Assembly (NCBI RefSeq): GCF_000372885.1
Contig: NZ_KB889967.1
Coordinates: 2,166,655-2,230,654 of the forward strand
Direction: 5' to 3'
Length of the DNA: 64,000 bases
DNA from: Methyloversatilis thermotolerans
GTDB lineage: Bacteria > Pseudomonadota > Gammaproteobacteria > Burkholderiales > Rhodocyclaceae
Position 1 is the first letter of the stretch, and each line of letters begins with the position of its first letter. A program made the position numbers and the translations under genes. The notes beneath the pieces are model-generated. The model did not search any database. It was not told the DNA's origin and saw only the letters and a list, made by a program, of their open reading frames with translations. Shown piece after piece: positions 7,507 through 16,304 of the stretch.

Positions 7507-8577
7507 ATGCGCATGCGTACCGTGGTTGCCGCACTGGCCGGTGCCGGCATCATCGGCCTGCCCATTCCGGGTCTGGCTCACGTCGAGTACTACGACCTGA
7601 ACCAGGGCCACCGCATCGCCGACCTGACGGCTGCAGGCAAGGTCAAATCCACCGAACAGTACGGGAGCACGCCAGCCGCAGCTCTGGCGCTGAGCGGCTC
7701 CACCGCCAACGGCGTCGGCGTGCTGTCCTCACAGTCCGACCTGCCGCTGAACAACACCGCCTACTGGAACAGCACCTATCAGGTCTACAACGACTCGGGG
7801 ACGTTCAGCAACGTAAGCTACGATGCGGCCACCGGCTTCGGTACGGCCAAGGTCGTGGTCGACGACGTGACCGACTCGGGCTGGGGCGCCGGCACGCAGT
7901 CCACCCTGGGTGACAGCCACAGCGTGGACTTCTTCAACTTCCGGCTCACCACCTCCGCCGTCGTGACCATCTCGTGGAACGTTGACACGGATGGCACCTA
8001 CATCGATTCGGCATTTTCGATCTACAAAGGTGTGTTGACCTATAACGGTCACGATGACTCGGTTGACAAGCTGAACCCCAAGACGGGCATCACGACCAAA
8101 GTGCAGAATGCACTGGACGCCCAGAATGCGCCCGCAGATGTGCAGGGCATCACGTCGGACTATCGCAACACCACCGGCAGCGGTCCGGGCAACTACATCG
8201 GGCAGTTCGATGCGCTGGGCAACTGGGGCCAGGCCAACGCCGCGGGCAACTGGAGCAACGTCGAGTTCATCGCCTATGCCAATGCGAACAATCCAGCCGA
8301 GGGTTTCAGCACCGATGCCTCGGATACGCTTGAAACCTTGACCATAGTGCTCGGTCCGGGGAACTACACCATCGCGGCGAGCGGCGCGCTGGGTGCGGCC
8401 CTGTCCGCTGGCGGGACCGGTACGGATTCCTTCGGACTGAGCGGGCTGCGTGGCGAGCTGACCTTCTCCGCTGTCGCCGCGCCCGTACCGGAGCCGTCGA
8501 ACTGGGCGCTGCTGCTTGGAGGACTCGGGCTTACCGCACTGGCGGCGCGTCGTCGCGCCACCTGGCAGCGGGCCTGA
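7507..8577 (+). CDS. PEP-CTERM sorting domain protein, predicted N-terminal His
   Basis: 356-residue exported protein. The signal peptide (about residues 1-24) ends GLA and cleavage there would leave His as the first mature residue (HVEYYDL). The middle is Gly/Ser/Thr/Asn-rich beta-sandwich-like sequence without a named domain. The C-terminus has the full exosortase signal: VPEPSNWALLLGGLGL membrane helix then an RRR cluster. Established for the family: an exosortase cleaves here and delivers the protein to the cell surface or matrix. The start is fixed by GAGGAG just upstream (7497-7502). It resembles the PEP-CTERM protein at 16305 around a shared GDSH block. A strong terminator follows. Confidence 0.88.
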   Translation: MRMRTVVAALAGAGIIGLPIPGLAHVEYYDLNQGHRIADLTAAGKVKSTEQYGSTPAAALALSGSTANGVGVLSSQSDLPLNNTAYWNSTYQVYNDSGTFSNVSYDAATGFGTAKVVVDDVTDSGWGAGTQSTLGDSHSVDFFNFRLTTSAVVTISWNVDTDGTYIDSAFSIYKGVLTYNGHDDSVDKLNPKTGITTKVQNALDAQNAPADVQGITSDYRNTTGSGPGNYIGQFDALGNWGQANAAGNWSNVEFIAYANANNPAEGFSTDASDTLETLTIVLGPGNYTIAASGALGAALSAGGTGTDSFGLSGLRGELTFSAVAAPVPEPSNWALLLGGLGLTALAARRRATWQRA

Positions 8578-8614
8578 ACGACTCCGCGCCGCCTCGCACC
8601 TCTCAACCCCTTGA

Positions 8615-8640
8615 CGGCAGCGCAAGCTGCCGCTTTTTTT
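8615..8640 (+). terminator. Rho-independent terminator after PEP-CTERM gene
   Basis: Stem GGCAGC/GCTGCC with GCAA tetraloop (8616-8631), followed by a run of seven T at 8634-8640. Located 38 bases after the stop codon. Confidence 0.88.
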
Positions 8641-8910
8641 GTTCACCGCGTAAAAGGGCGCGGGGAGCGGTTGACGGTTCGGCTCTCGTCAGATGGGCAA
8701 TCGCCCGGCAATCCGGGCGCCCTTGTCATGTACGACGCCCGGGGCAGACGGGTCTTCCGGACGGCCGCCGCATCGATTCATCCCGGGAGCGAACCGACGG
8801 ATCTGTGCCTCCGCCAGTCATGCGCAGAAGCGTCCGGCGTGCGCCGGGTCCGTAACAGTCCTCCGCCAGCCAGCCGGCCACGGCAAACCGGCACCGCATC
8901 CGCACGGTAT
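8641..8910. other. Intergenic stretch, no gene seen
   Basis: Between the PEP-CTERM terminator and the terminator of the opposing peroxidase operon I see no coding region with family resemblance, no RNA gene and no clear repeat. Open frames here lack plausible protein character. Confidence 0.5.
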
Positions 8911-8929
8911 AAAAACGCCCGGCCGGACG
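8911..8929 (-). terminator. Terminator of the di-heme peroxidase operon
   Basis: Read on the minus strand, stem CGTCC/GGGCG (one G-T pair) with loop GGCC is followed by TTTTT (8911-8915). It lies about 90 bases downstream of the last peroxidase gene. Confidence 0.65.
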
Positions 8930-9020
8930 CGTACCGTCGGCCCATCACCCCATCCACACCCTCTGCCGCATCGTTCGGCAGGCATCCATGAGAGCCGCTC
9001 AGGCGACGGATGCACGGCGC

Positions 9021-11222
9021 TCAGGGGGCAAGTTGCGACTCGAAACTGGGCAAGGCCTCATCCATTCCACGTGCGCCGACCGCAGGAATCTGCAGCAGGA
9101 CATCACTGGCCAGATCGCTGCCCCAGACAGCGCCAGTCGACATCGTCAGATGGTCACCCGGATGACCATGCGGCACGATCAGCTCCGGATGATCAAAAGG
9201 GGCGCGGGCATATCGCACCCTGTCGTCGGTCAGGGATTTCAGGAAAGCAAGCAGGTCGGCGCGTGCTTCGGCTTCGAGCAACTGTGTCTGCTCGAACACG
9301 AAATTGATCTGCTTGCTCTGTCCGGAAAAATTCCCGCCACGCGTATAGAACTCGATCACCTGTTCCAGCGTGGCCATGCTGCCGTTGTGCATATAGGGGC
9401 CGGTCAGCTCTACATTGCGCAATCCGGGTATCTTGAAGCTCGCCGAAATGGCGCTGCGCATCTTGCGCGAGCCGCTCTCCCGCGCCGCTTGGGCCGCCGC
9501 CGGTACGGGAATGTGAACAGCCGACGCATTGAAACAGTTCTCGGTGCTCACCGGCTGCGGCAGCAGACCATCACGCTGCGTGAAGAAGCTGGCATTGGCG
9601 ACCGGCAGATTCAGGGTCATCGATACCGCCATGTCGCAGGCGCGCACTGACCGCACCTCGGCATCGACCACCCCGTCATCGTTACCCGCCAGGAAATCCA
9701 TGTACTGGACCGCGAATGACAAAGGATGTCCCCACGGATCAAGCCCGGCGATGCCGACATCCCAGTCGTCCTCCACGACGCCGGTTGCCATGAAGCCTGC
9801 ATCCTGGAAGCCGGTACCGCCCAGCGTCGGGAAGCGGGTGACGACGCTGCCGGTGGCACTGGCCGGGAACTCCGCGCCCAGCACCGACCGGTCGGCGCGC
9901 ACCTGCCGTGCGATCGCATCGAGCGCGACCGAGGTGAATGCCGGGCCAACATGGCACTGATTGCAATGGGCTTCGCGGAACAGCACGAAACCTCGCTGCT
10001 GCTGCGCCGTCAGATCGATCGGCGTGCCGTCTGCATCGCGCGCGCTGCGATCGAAGGGTGTGTCATCGGACACCAGCGTCGCCATATAGGTCTGCAGGGC
10101 CAGCCCGAAGAACATGCCGAAATTGGCCTCCATCTGACTGTAGGGAAGCGCTGCTTCGCCGCCCTGGGCAGCGGGGGCACCGAAAGCGCCGCGCGAGCCG
10201 TAGGACCAGTACTTGCGGTTGAAGGCCTTGCGTATCAACAGTGCGTACCAGGTATTGAGGCCCGGACGCAGTTGCGTGGCGGAACTGAGTGCGAGCGGGC
10301 CGAGTACGCTGTCCTCGGGGTGCACACGCTGGGATTCCAGAGGTCGGCGCCACATGAGCTTGCGGCCCAGATCAGCGAAGGTGCGACCGCTGCAGCTCAT
10401 TTCCGTCACGTCGACCGGTGGCGACAGCGCGAGCGACGCCAGTGAGGCATTCACCAGCCTGAGTCGTTCCTTCGCGACACGGCCATCGGCCTGGCGCACC
10501 CATACGCCGGCATCCGGGTCGCGGTCGCCCCAGGTGCTGGAGCCGTTGAATACGTTGTTCGCGCGGCCGTCCCAGAAATTTCGGTGATTGAATACCGCAT
10601 TGATCACCGAGGGCGCATTGCGCTGGGTCACCTTGCGTGCGCCGACGCCCCGCACGTGAAACACGTCGTCAGCCTCGCGCGCGCAGCGATCCTGCTCGCC
10701 TGGCTCGATGGATACGCTGCCGAACTGCCCGCTGAAGCTGCCAGCCGATCCGACGACGTCATCGGATGTGCGCAGGAAGCCATAGCGCTCGATGGCCTCG
10801 AGTGGGCTTGCCGCCTCGACCAGCGGAAAATCGCCACGGCGCAGCGTGTAGTTGGCACCACGGCTCTGGCCATCAACGCCCGGCTCGAAGCTGGTCGACG
10901 CTGGCATGCGCGCGGCACCGTTCGGCGCCACCTGATTCCGTACGCGACGATCGGCCCCGGCGTGGAAATGACAGGAAGCACATGCCATGCCGTCGCTGCC
11001 CACATTGCTGTCCCAGAACAAGGCCTTGCCCAGCGCGATGGCGGCCGCATGATCCACCACCACCGGCTCAGGTCCGTCGAGGAGGCCCGGCACTTCAGGG
11101 ATTGGCACCCCTTTCAACGAAAGCGGTAAAGGTCCCTGGTGCGCCGACACAATGGAGGACAGCAGCCAGAGCGTAGCGGCGGCACGCCGGAGGCCGCGCA
11201 CGAACACAAGCCGGTCAATCAT
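9021..11222 (-). CDS. Large di-heme cytochrome c peroxidase/MauG-family protein, copy 2
   Basis: 733 residues. A signal peptide (about 1-27) is followed by two heme c sites, CASCH (81-85) and CNQCH (420-424), and a C-terminal GPYMHNGSM block typical of the CCP/MauG family. Members reduce peroxide or oxidise protein residues in the periplasm. It is much longer than classical CcpA (about 330 residues): roughly 335 residues separate the heme sites. Four extra cysteines (for example Cys180 and Cys277) are shared with the upstream paralogue and probably form disulfides. The start ATG at 11222 overlaps the end of the paralogue by 8 bases, so the two are coupled; the longer in-frame option inside the paralogue is rejected. 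Confidence 0.87.
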   Translation of the reverse strand: MIDRLVFVRGLRRAAATLWLLSSIVSAHQGPLPLSLKGVPIPEVPGLLDGPEPVVVDHAAAIALGKALFWDSNVGSDGMACASCHFHAGADRRVRNQVAPNGAARMPASTSFEPGVDGQSRGANYTLRRGDFPLVEAASPLEAIERYGFLRTSDDVVGSAGSFSGQFGSVSIEPGEQDRCAREADDVFHVRGVGARKVTQRNAPSVINAVFNHRNFWDGRANNVFNGSSTWGDRDPDAGVWVRQADGRVAKERLRLVNASLASLALSPPVDVTEMSCSGRTFADLGRKLMWRRPLESQRVHPEDSVLGPLALSSATQLRPGLNTWYALLIRKAFNRKYWSYGSRGAFGAPAAQGGEAALPYSQMEANFGMFFGLALQTYMATLVSDDTPFDRSARDADGTPIDLTAQQQRGFVLFREAHCNQCHVGPAFTSVALDAIARQVRADRSVLGAEFPASATGSVVTRFPTLGGTGFQDAGFMATGVVEDDWDVGIAGLDPWGHPLSFAVQYMDFLAGNDDGVVDAEVRSVRACDMAVSMTLNLPVANASFFTQRDGLLPQPVSTENCFNASAVHIPVPAAAQAARESGSRKMRSAISASFKIPGLRNVELTGPYMHNGSMATLEQVIEFYTRGGNFSGQSKQINFVFEQTQLLEAEARADLLAFLKSLTDDRVRYARAPFDHPELIVPHGHPGDHLTMSTGAVWGSDLASDVLLQIPAVGARGMDEALPSFESQLAP

Positions 11223-13488
11223 CGAGATACTCCACGAATGGCTTGAGCGCGTCGCCGCTGCCCTCGGCACCGACGGCGGGTATCGTTTCCAACAGATCGG
11301 CCGCCAGACCTGCGCCCAGCGACCCGCCAGCGCGCATCTGGACATGATCCCCGACATGGCCGACCGGTACCGACAGCTCGGGGTGATCGAAGGGCGCGCG
11401 GCGATAGCGCACGCGATCATCGGTCAACGACTTGAGGAACTCGATCAGATCGGCGCGCGCCTGTGCCGATGTCTGCAGTTCGACCTGCGGAAATATGAGC
11501 CCGAACGGCTTGGCTCCAGGCGCATAGTTGCCGCCCCGCGCATAGAACTCGACCACTTGCTCCAGCGTGGACATGCTGCCGTCGTGCATGTACGGACCGG
11601 TCAGTTCAACATTGCGCAAGCCCGGTACCTTGAAGGCGCCATCGACCTGGGCCACCATTTTTCGTGTGTCGGGCCTGGCCAGTTCGCGCGCAGCCGCCTC
11701 CACTGTGGGGAGCCATGCCGCCGTGGGGTTGAAGCATGCCACCGTCGATTCCGTTTGGGCACGTACACCATCGGCCGGTGAGAACATGAAGGCCGGGCTG
11801 GCGATATTGCGTGCGACCGCCAGGCTGAGATCGCAGGCGCGTACGAGACTTACCGGCGGATCCAGCACCGCAGCCTGATTGCCTGCAAGGTAGTGCAGGA
11901 ACTGTCGCGCGAAGGACAAGGGATTGCCGAAGTCATCCTCCCCGCCCAGCCCGATGTCGCCGTCAGGCGCGCTCACGCCCGATGCTGCGAAACCGATGTC
12001 GGTGAAACCGGCACCCGACAGATTGCGACCGCGATCCAGCACATTGCTGGTGGTACTGACCCGGAAGCCCGCATCGCCGAACGCTGAAGGATGCGTCTTA
12101 GCCAGTTCGGCATTGGTCGCCAGCGCAGCCGACGTGAATGCCGGCCCGATGTGACACATCGCGCAGTGAGCAGCGCGGAAGTGCTGGAAACCCCGCACCT
12201 GGGCAGGCGTCAGATCGATAGGCAAGCCCTGCTCGTCACGTCGGCTGCGGTCGAAAGGGCTATCGTCGGACACCAGCGCGGACTGATACATCTGCAATGC
12301 CAGTGCCATGAACATGCCGAAGTTCGCCTCGACCTGACTGTACGGAACGGGCTGGTCATCGGTCTGGCTCGACGAGGGTGCGCCGAATGGCCCGCGTGAG
12401 CCATACGACCAGTATGTCGCGTTGAAGGTCTGGCGTATCAGCGTCAGATAGGTGTTCTTGAGGCCGGTACGCAACACGCCGGGCGTGCTGTTGGCATAGG
12501 AGCCCAGTACCGAATCGTTCCAGTGCACGCGCTGCGTCTCGAGCGGCTTGCGTAGCAAGAGCTTGCGCCCGATGTCGGCGAGGGTGCGACCGGCACAGCT
12601 CATTTCCGCGCTGTCACGCGGCGGCGCCACGGCCTGCGAAGCAAGCGCCGAATTCACCAGAGCAAGACGCTCGAGGCCGACCGAACCATCGGCACGCCTG
12701 ACCCACACTCCCGCTGCCTGATCGCGCATGCCCCATGAACTGCTGCCATTGAATACGTTGTTGGCGCGACCGTCCCAGAAACCGCGATGATTGAAAACCG
12801 CGTTGATCACGCTGGGTGCATTGCGCGGCGTCACCGCCCGCGCGCCGACGCCCCTTACGTGGAACAGCTCGCTCGCCGAGCGATCGCACGGATCGATGCC
12901 GGAACCACTGAGCGCCACCGACTGGAACTGGCCACCAAAGCTGCCCGCCGAACCGGTGACATCGTCCGACTGACGCAGATAACTGGTCAGCGCCGTTTCG
13001 TTCAGCGGCTCGCGCATTTCGGTGAAGGGGAAATCGCCCTTGCGCAGGCGATAGTTGGCTCCACGAGCCAGGCCATCGACGCCGGGCTCGAAGCTCACCG
13101 CCGCATCATGCCCGCGCCCGGCGGGAGAAACCTGATTGCGCGTGCGCCGGTCAGCGCCGGCATGAAAATGACAGGTCGCACAGGCCACGCCATCGCTGCC
13201 CAGATTGCTGTCCCAGAACAGGGCCTTGCCCAAAGCGATCGCCTTCGCGCGATCGACGATGATCGGTGAAGGGCCATCCAGCAGACCCGGTACCGTGGGC
13301 GGGCTGACGCCTTTCAGCGACATCGGAACCGGGCCGAATGCTGCAATCGCATCGAGTTCGGCATCGGCTGACGCGCCCCGCGGTAGCAGCAGCGCGCACG
13401 CGATCGCAGCGGCACACAGGATAAAGAGGCCGGAGCGCGCGCCCATCCGGCGCAGTCCGGGACGATTCAACAACGACTTGAGAAACAT
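11215..13488 (-). CDS. Large di-heme cytochrome c peroxidase/MauG-family protein, copy 1
   Basis: 757 residues, closely similar over its length to the next gene and clearly a tandem duplicate. The N-terminal membrane-type signal ends near GASADA. Heme c sites are CATCH (103-107) and CAMCH in the second half, with FHAGADRR after the first site and GPYMHDGSM near the C-terminus. The ATG at 13488 has GGAG 8 bases upstream and is preferred over the ORF start 14 codons earlier. It is the second gene of a unit beginning with a PEP-CTERM gene; a hairpin separates the two. Expected place: periplasm or cell surface. The substrate is unknown. Confidence 0.87.
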   Translation of the reverse strand: MFLKSLLNRPGLRRMGARSGLFILCAAAIACALLLPRGASADAELDAIAAFGPVPMSLKGVSPPTVPGLLDGPSPIIVDRAKAIALGKALFWDSNLGSDGVACATCHFHAGADRRTRNQVSPAGRGHDAAVSFEPGVDGLARGANYRLRKGDFPFTEMREPLNETALTSYLRQSDDVTGSAGSFGGQFQSVALSGSGIDPCDRSASELFHVRGVGARAVTPRNAPSVINAVFNHRGFWDGRANNVFNGSSSWGMRDQAAGVWVRRADGSVGLERLALVNSALASQAVAPPRDSAEMSCAGRTLADIGRKLLLRKPLETQRVHWNDSVLGSYANSTPGVLRTGLKNTYLTLIRQTFNATYWSYGSRGPFGAPSSSQTDDQPVPYSQVEANFGMFMALALQMYQSALVSDDSPFDRSRRDEQGLPIDLTPAQVRGFQHFRAAHCAMCHIGPAFTSAALATNAELAKTHPSAFGDAGFRVSTTSNVLDRGRNLSGAGFTDIGFAASGVSAPDGDIGLGGEDDFGNPLSFARQFLHYLAGNQAAVLDPPVSLVRACDLSLAVARNIASPAFMFSPADGVRAQTESTVACFNPTAAWLPTVEAAARELARPDTRKMVAQVDGAFKVPGLRNVELTGPYMHDGSMSTLEQVVEFYARGGNYAPGAKPFGLIFPQVELQTSAQARADLIEFLKSLTDDRVRYRRAPFDHPELSVPVGHVGDHVQMRAGGSLGAGLAADLLETIPAVGAEGSGDALKPFVEYLDD

Positions 13489-13518
13489 TGCAGCTCCGGC
13501 AAAACTTGACCTGGAAGC

Positions 13519-13547
13519 GAAAAGAGGCACCCGACGGAACGGGTGCC
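13519..13547 (-). terminator. Intercistronic hairpin between PEP-CTERM and peroxidase genes
   Basis: On the minus strand GGCACCCG/CGGGTGCC with a six-base loop (13526-13547) is followed by TCTTTTC. It looks like a partial terminator that would give more PEP-CTERM than peroxidase transcript. Confidence 0.55.
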
Positions 13548-13578
13548 CCTCATGGCCCAGCGCGCAAACGCGACCGTG

Positions 13579-14409
13579 TCAGACAATACGGCGGCGTGCG
13601 ATCGCTGCGATCAGCCCAAGACCGCCCAGCAGCATGGCCCAGGATTCGGGTTCGGGCACTGCCGCCACTGCGCTCACGCTGAGTGTGTAGCTGACCGCGG
13701 TGTAGTCGGTATTCGTGCCACCGAAGAACACGGTGTACCAGCCTGCCTGCATGTCATTGAAATTCAGCGTGATGGTATTGCCGACGGCAGTACCGGTCAC
13801 ACCGCGCTCGAAAGTGTCGCTCACGCTGACATCATGCACGCCATTCAGGATGACTTCGCCCCAGCCGTTCTGCGCGGGATCGCTGTGGCTCTCGCCGGTC
13901 ACCGCGTAAGCCAGCGTCTCGAGCAGATTGCCGTTGCTGCCGGTGGCCCAGAGCGTGCCGGCATCACCGATCTGACCGACCGCATTGAACGAGTGCGGCG
14001 AATTCCATTCGTTGGCCGCCACGTCGGAGAAATCCGCAGTGCCTCCGTTGAACTTGGTGTCACCCGATGCCCAGACCGTCATGCCGGGGTTGAACAGCGC
14101 AGACGCATCAGACGTCGGCGCGAGGGTGATCGACACGTCGGCTTCGCCGGTCAGGTAGAAGGTGTACCAGGGCGAGTTGCCGGAATGCGCCCATGCCGCA
14201 TTCATCAGACTGGCATTGTCGGCGTAGTTGTTCGAGCCCGGAGTGCGGGTGGCCGTGATCGATTCGCCGATCGCCAGATTGGGCGAGGTACCCAAGCCAT
14301 CGTTCCAGGTCTTGAAAGTGATCGAATTGTCGGCGTGGACTGCCGGTGCAGTCAGTGCAAATGCGCCGACGACGGCCGCGTTCAGCGCCGAGATACGGAT
14401 TGCGTTCAT
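13579..14409 (-). CDS. PEP-CTERM sorting domain protein, first gene of peroxidase operon
   Basis: 276-residue exported protein. The signal peptide ends near AVHA (residues about 23-26). The mature part is Asn/Thr/Ser-rich with predicted beta strands and no named domain. The C-terminus has VPEPESWAMLLGGLGL followed by ARRR, the exosortase recognition signal. The ATG at 14409 has an AGGAG ribosome site. The gene leads the unit that includes both di-heme peroxidases, so it may be their substrate, partner or surface anchor (inference). The mature sequence is not obviously related to the other two PEP-CTERM proteins here. Confidence 0.88.
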   Translation of the reverse strand: MNAIRISALNAAVVGAFALTAPAVHADNSITFKTWNDGLGTSPNLAIGESITATRTPGSNNYADNASLMNAAWAHSGNSPWYTFYLTGEADVSITLAPTSDASALFNPGMTVWASGDTKFNGGTADFSDVAANEWNSPHSFNAVGQIGDAGTLWATGSNGNLLETLAYAVTGESHSDPAQNGWGEVILNGVHDVSVSDTFERGVTGTAVGNTITLNFNDMQAGWYTVFFGGTNTDYTAVSYTLSVSAVAAVPEPESWAMLLGGLGLIAAIARRRIV

Positions 14410-14506
14410 GGTGGCTCCTGTGGTGGTTCGATCCGGGTCGCTCGTGCTGGCGACCAACGGGGCAATCGAGTCGGAGCAGACTAGCGACGCGGCCCCGATC
14501 GCACCA

Positions 14507-14523
14507 TGTGACACGTTGTCGCA
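14507..14523. promoter_or_regulatory. Inverted repeat in divergent PEP-CTERM/sulfotransferase promoter region
   Basis: TGTGACA-CGT-TGTCGCA, a 7-3-7 inverted repeat with one mismatch, placed between the divergent genes at 14409 (minus) and 14583 (plus). It has the same layout as the site at 7391-7407. Confidence 0.5.
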
Positions 14524-14582
14524 CCGCTACCGCCCGCGAACGCAGGTGCTCATCATTCACATTTTCCGAATGCGCCCGTTCC

Positions 14583-16136
14583 ATGAAATCGCCCCCACAC
14601 GCCACGCCCGCCACTCACGACGACCTGCTCCCCCTGGCGATTGCACGCATGCACGCCGGCCGCCATGCCGAAGCACTGGAGAATTTTCGTGCGCTGGCGC
14701 AACAACGGCCGGATCAGATAATCGCGTGGGCGGGTTTGGGTCGCTGCGCCGGACATCTCGGTCATCGCATCGAGGCCATCGCATCGCTCGAGAGGGCGGC
14801 CCATCTGGCGCAGCAGGGACTCGGGACGAACATCTCCGCGGATGCGGCTCTGGACGTCGCGTTCGAAATGCACAGACTGTTCGCGCATGATCGGTCAGTG
14901 GCGCTGATCGAAACCGTCGTGCAGAAGAATCCCGATCATGCTCGCGCGCATCACCTGCTTTCCCAGGCTCTGGAGCGCGCCAACCGGATCGAGGACGCCT
15001 TGCTCAGCGCACAGCGAGCCGCGAAGCTCGCGCCGGACGAAGGCAATGCCCAGTTGCAACTGGCCGTGCTTGAGGCGCGCTGCGACATGCTCGATAGCTC
15101 CCGCCAACGGCTGCAGCCCCTGTGCGATCAAGCGCGCCCGCCGGGCCTGCGCGCGCGAGCCTTGCACGAACTCGCGCGCGTGCTCGACCGTTGCCAGGCG
15201 TTCGACACGGCTTTCGTCACCATGCAAGCGGCTCAGCGCCTGCAGCTCGAAGCTGCGCACGCCGGCGGATTCGATGCCGGCTGGCTGACGCGGGAACTGG
15301 CGCGCGAACGTGCGCTGTGCACGGCCGAGTGGCTGAATCGGCATGGCTTTCACGGTGATGACGGACGCGACGATCCTCTCTTCGTGGTCGGCTTCTATCG
15401 ATCGGGCACGACTCTGCTCGACCAGATGCTTGCCAGCCACCCGCACATCCAGAGCAGCGGAGAAGCGGCACTGCTGCCGGCGGTCCACCGCGAGCTGGTG
15501 CGGATGCAACCGGCACCGGGCCTGCACTGGACCCAACGCTGGGAGGCATTGGGTCCAGGTATCGCGGAACATCTGAGGGATGTGTACTTCCGCAGCGCCG
15601 AGCGCGCGATCGGCCCAAGATCGCCGGGAATGGTGCTCATGGACAAGACGACGATGAACAGTATCCATCTCGGCCTTGTCAATGCGCTCTTTCCACGTGC
15701 GCGGATCGTGTTCGCACGGCGTGACCCGCGCGATGTTCTGATCAGCGCCTGCCTGCAGTCATTCGAGCCCTCCGCATTGACCTGCCTGCTGCTTGAATGG
15801 CAGGGCGCGGCTCGCTTCTTCGACGAGGTGATGCGGCACATGCAGGCGACGCAGACAGTGCTTCAGCATATGCAGCAGATCCTTCGCTATGAGGACCTGA
15901 TTCGTGACCCGCAGGCGGTACTAGCCCCGGTGCTGCGACGCGAGGGACTGTCGTGGGACGCTCGCATCCTGGACTTCCATCTTCATTCGCGGCCGATCGC
16001 AACGCCCAGCTTCGCCGATGTGGCCCGCCCCCTTTACGGCGCCGCAGTCGGACGCTGGAAGCACTACAGCAAGCGTATGGACGAAGTTGCAGACTGGCTT
16101 GCGCCACATATTGCCTCGGGTCACTACGCGTCGTAA
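14583..16136 (+). CDS. TPR-repeat sulfotransferase
   Basis: 517 residues. The N-terminal half consists of tetratricopeptide-like helical repeats. The C-terminal half is a sulfotransferase domain with the PAPS 5'-phosphosulfate loop FYRSGTTLLDQ (nucleotides about 15391-15424) and a DPRD segment near the 3'-phosphate site. Such enzymes transfer sulfate from PAPS to a tyrosine, sugar or other acceptor. The ATG at 14583 is chosen because upstream in-frame sequence is low-complexity Arg-rich and lies over the divergent promoter region. It is divergent from a PEP-CTERM gene and shares the inverted-repeat site, which hints that surface proteins or polysaccharide are its acceptor. That is speculative. 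Confidence 0.85.
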   Translation: MKSPPHATPATHDDLLPLAIARMHAGRHAEALENFRALAQQRPDQIIAWAGLGRCAGHLGHRIEAIASLERAAHLAQQGLGTNISADAALDVAFEMHRLFAHDRSVALIETVVQKNPDHARAHHLLSQALERANRIEDALLSAQRAAKLAPDEGNAQLQLAVLEARCDMLDSSRQRLQPLCDQARPPGLRARALHELARVLDRCQAFDTAFVTMQAAQRLQLEAAHAGGFDAGWLTRELARERALCTAEWLNRHGFHGDDGRDDPLFVVGFYRSGTTLLDQMLASHPHIQSSGEAALLPAVHRELVRMQPAPGLHWTQRWEALGPGIAEHLRDVYFRSAERAIGPRSPGMVLMDKTTMNSIHLGLVNALFPRARIVFARRDPRDVLISACLQSFEPSALTCLLLEWQGAARFFDEVMRHMQATQTVLQHMQQILRYEDLIRDPQAVLAPVLRREGLSWDARILDFHLHSRPIATPSFADVARPLYGAAVGRWKHYSKRMDEVADWLAPHIASGHYAS

Positions 16137-16304
16137 TTCCATCGCCAGCGGCATGCGACCTTTTGCCGCATTCCCCGATGCGGAGTTCTTGGCTGGAATA
16201 CCGGAGCATTGGTCGCTTGCCAGTACACCGCTTGATCCGCAGCGAGGCATGCGGGTTGAGACAGATCGCTATCCATCACCCACGCCTCCCGGAGGAAGAC
16301 AACC

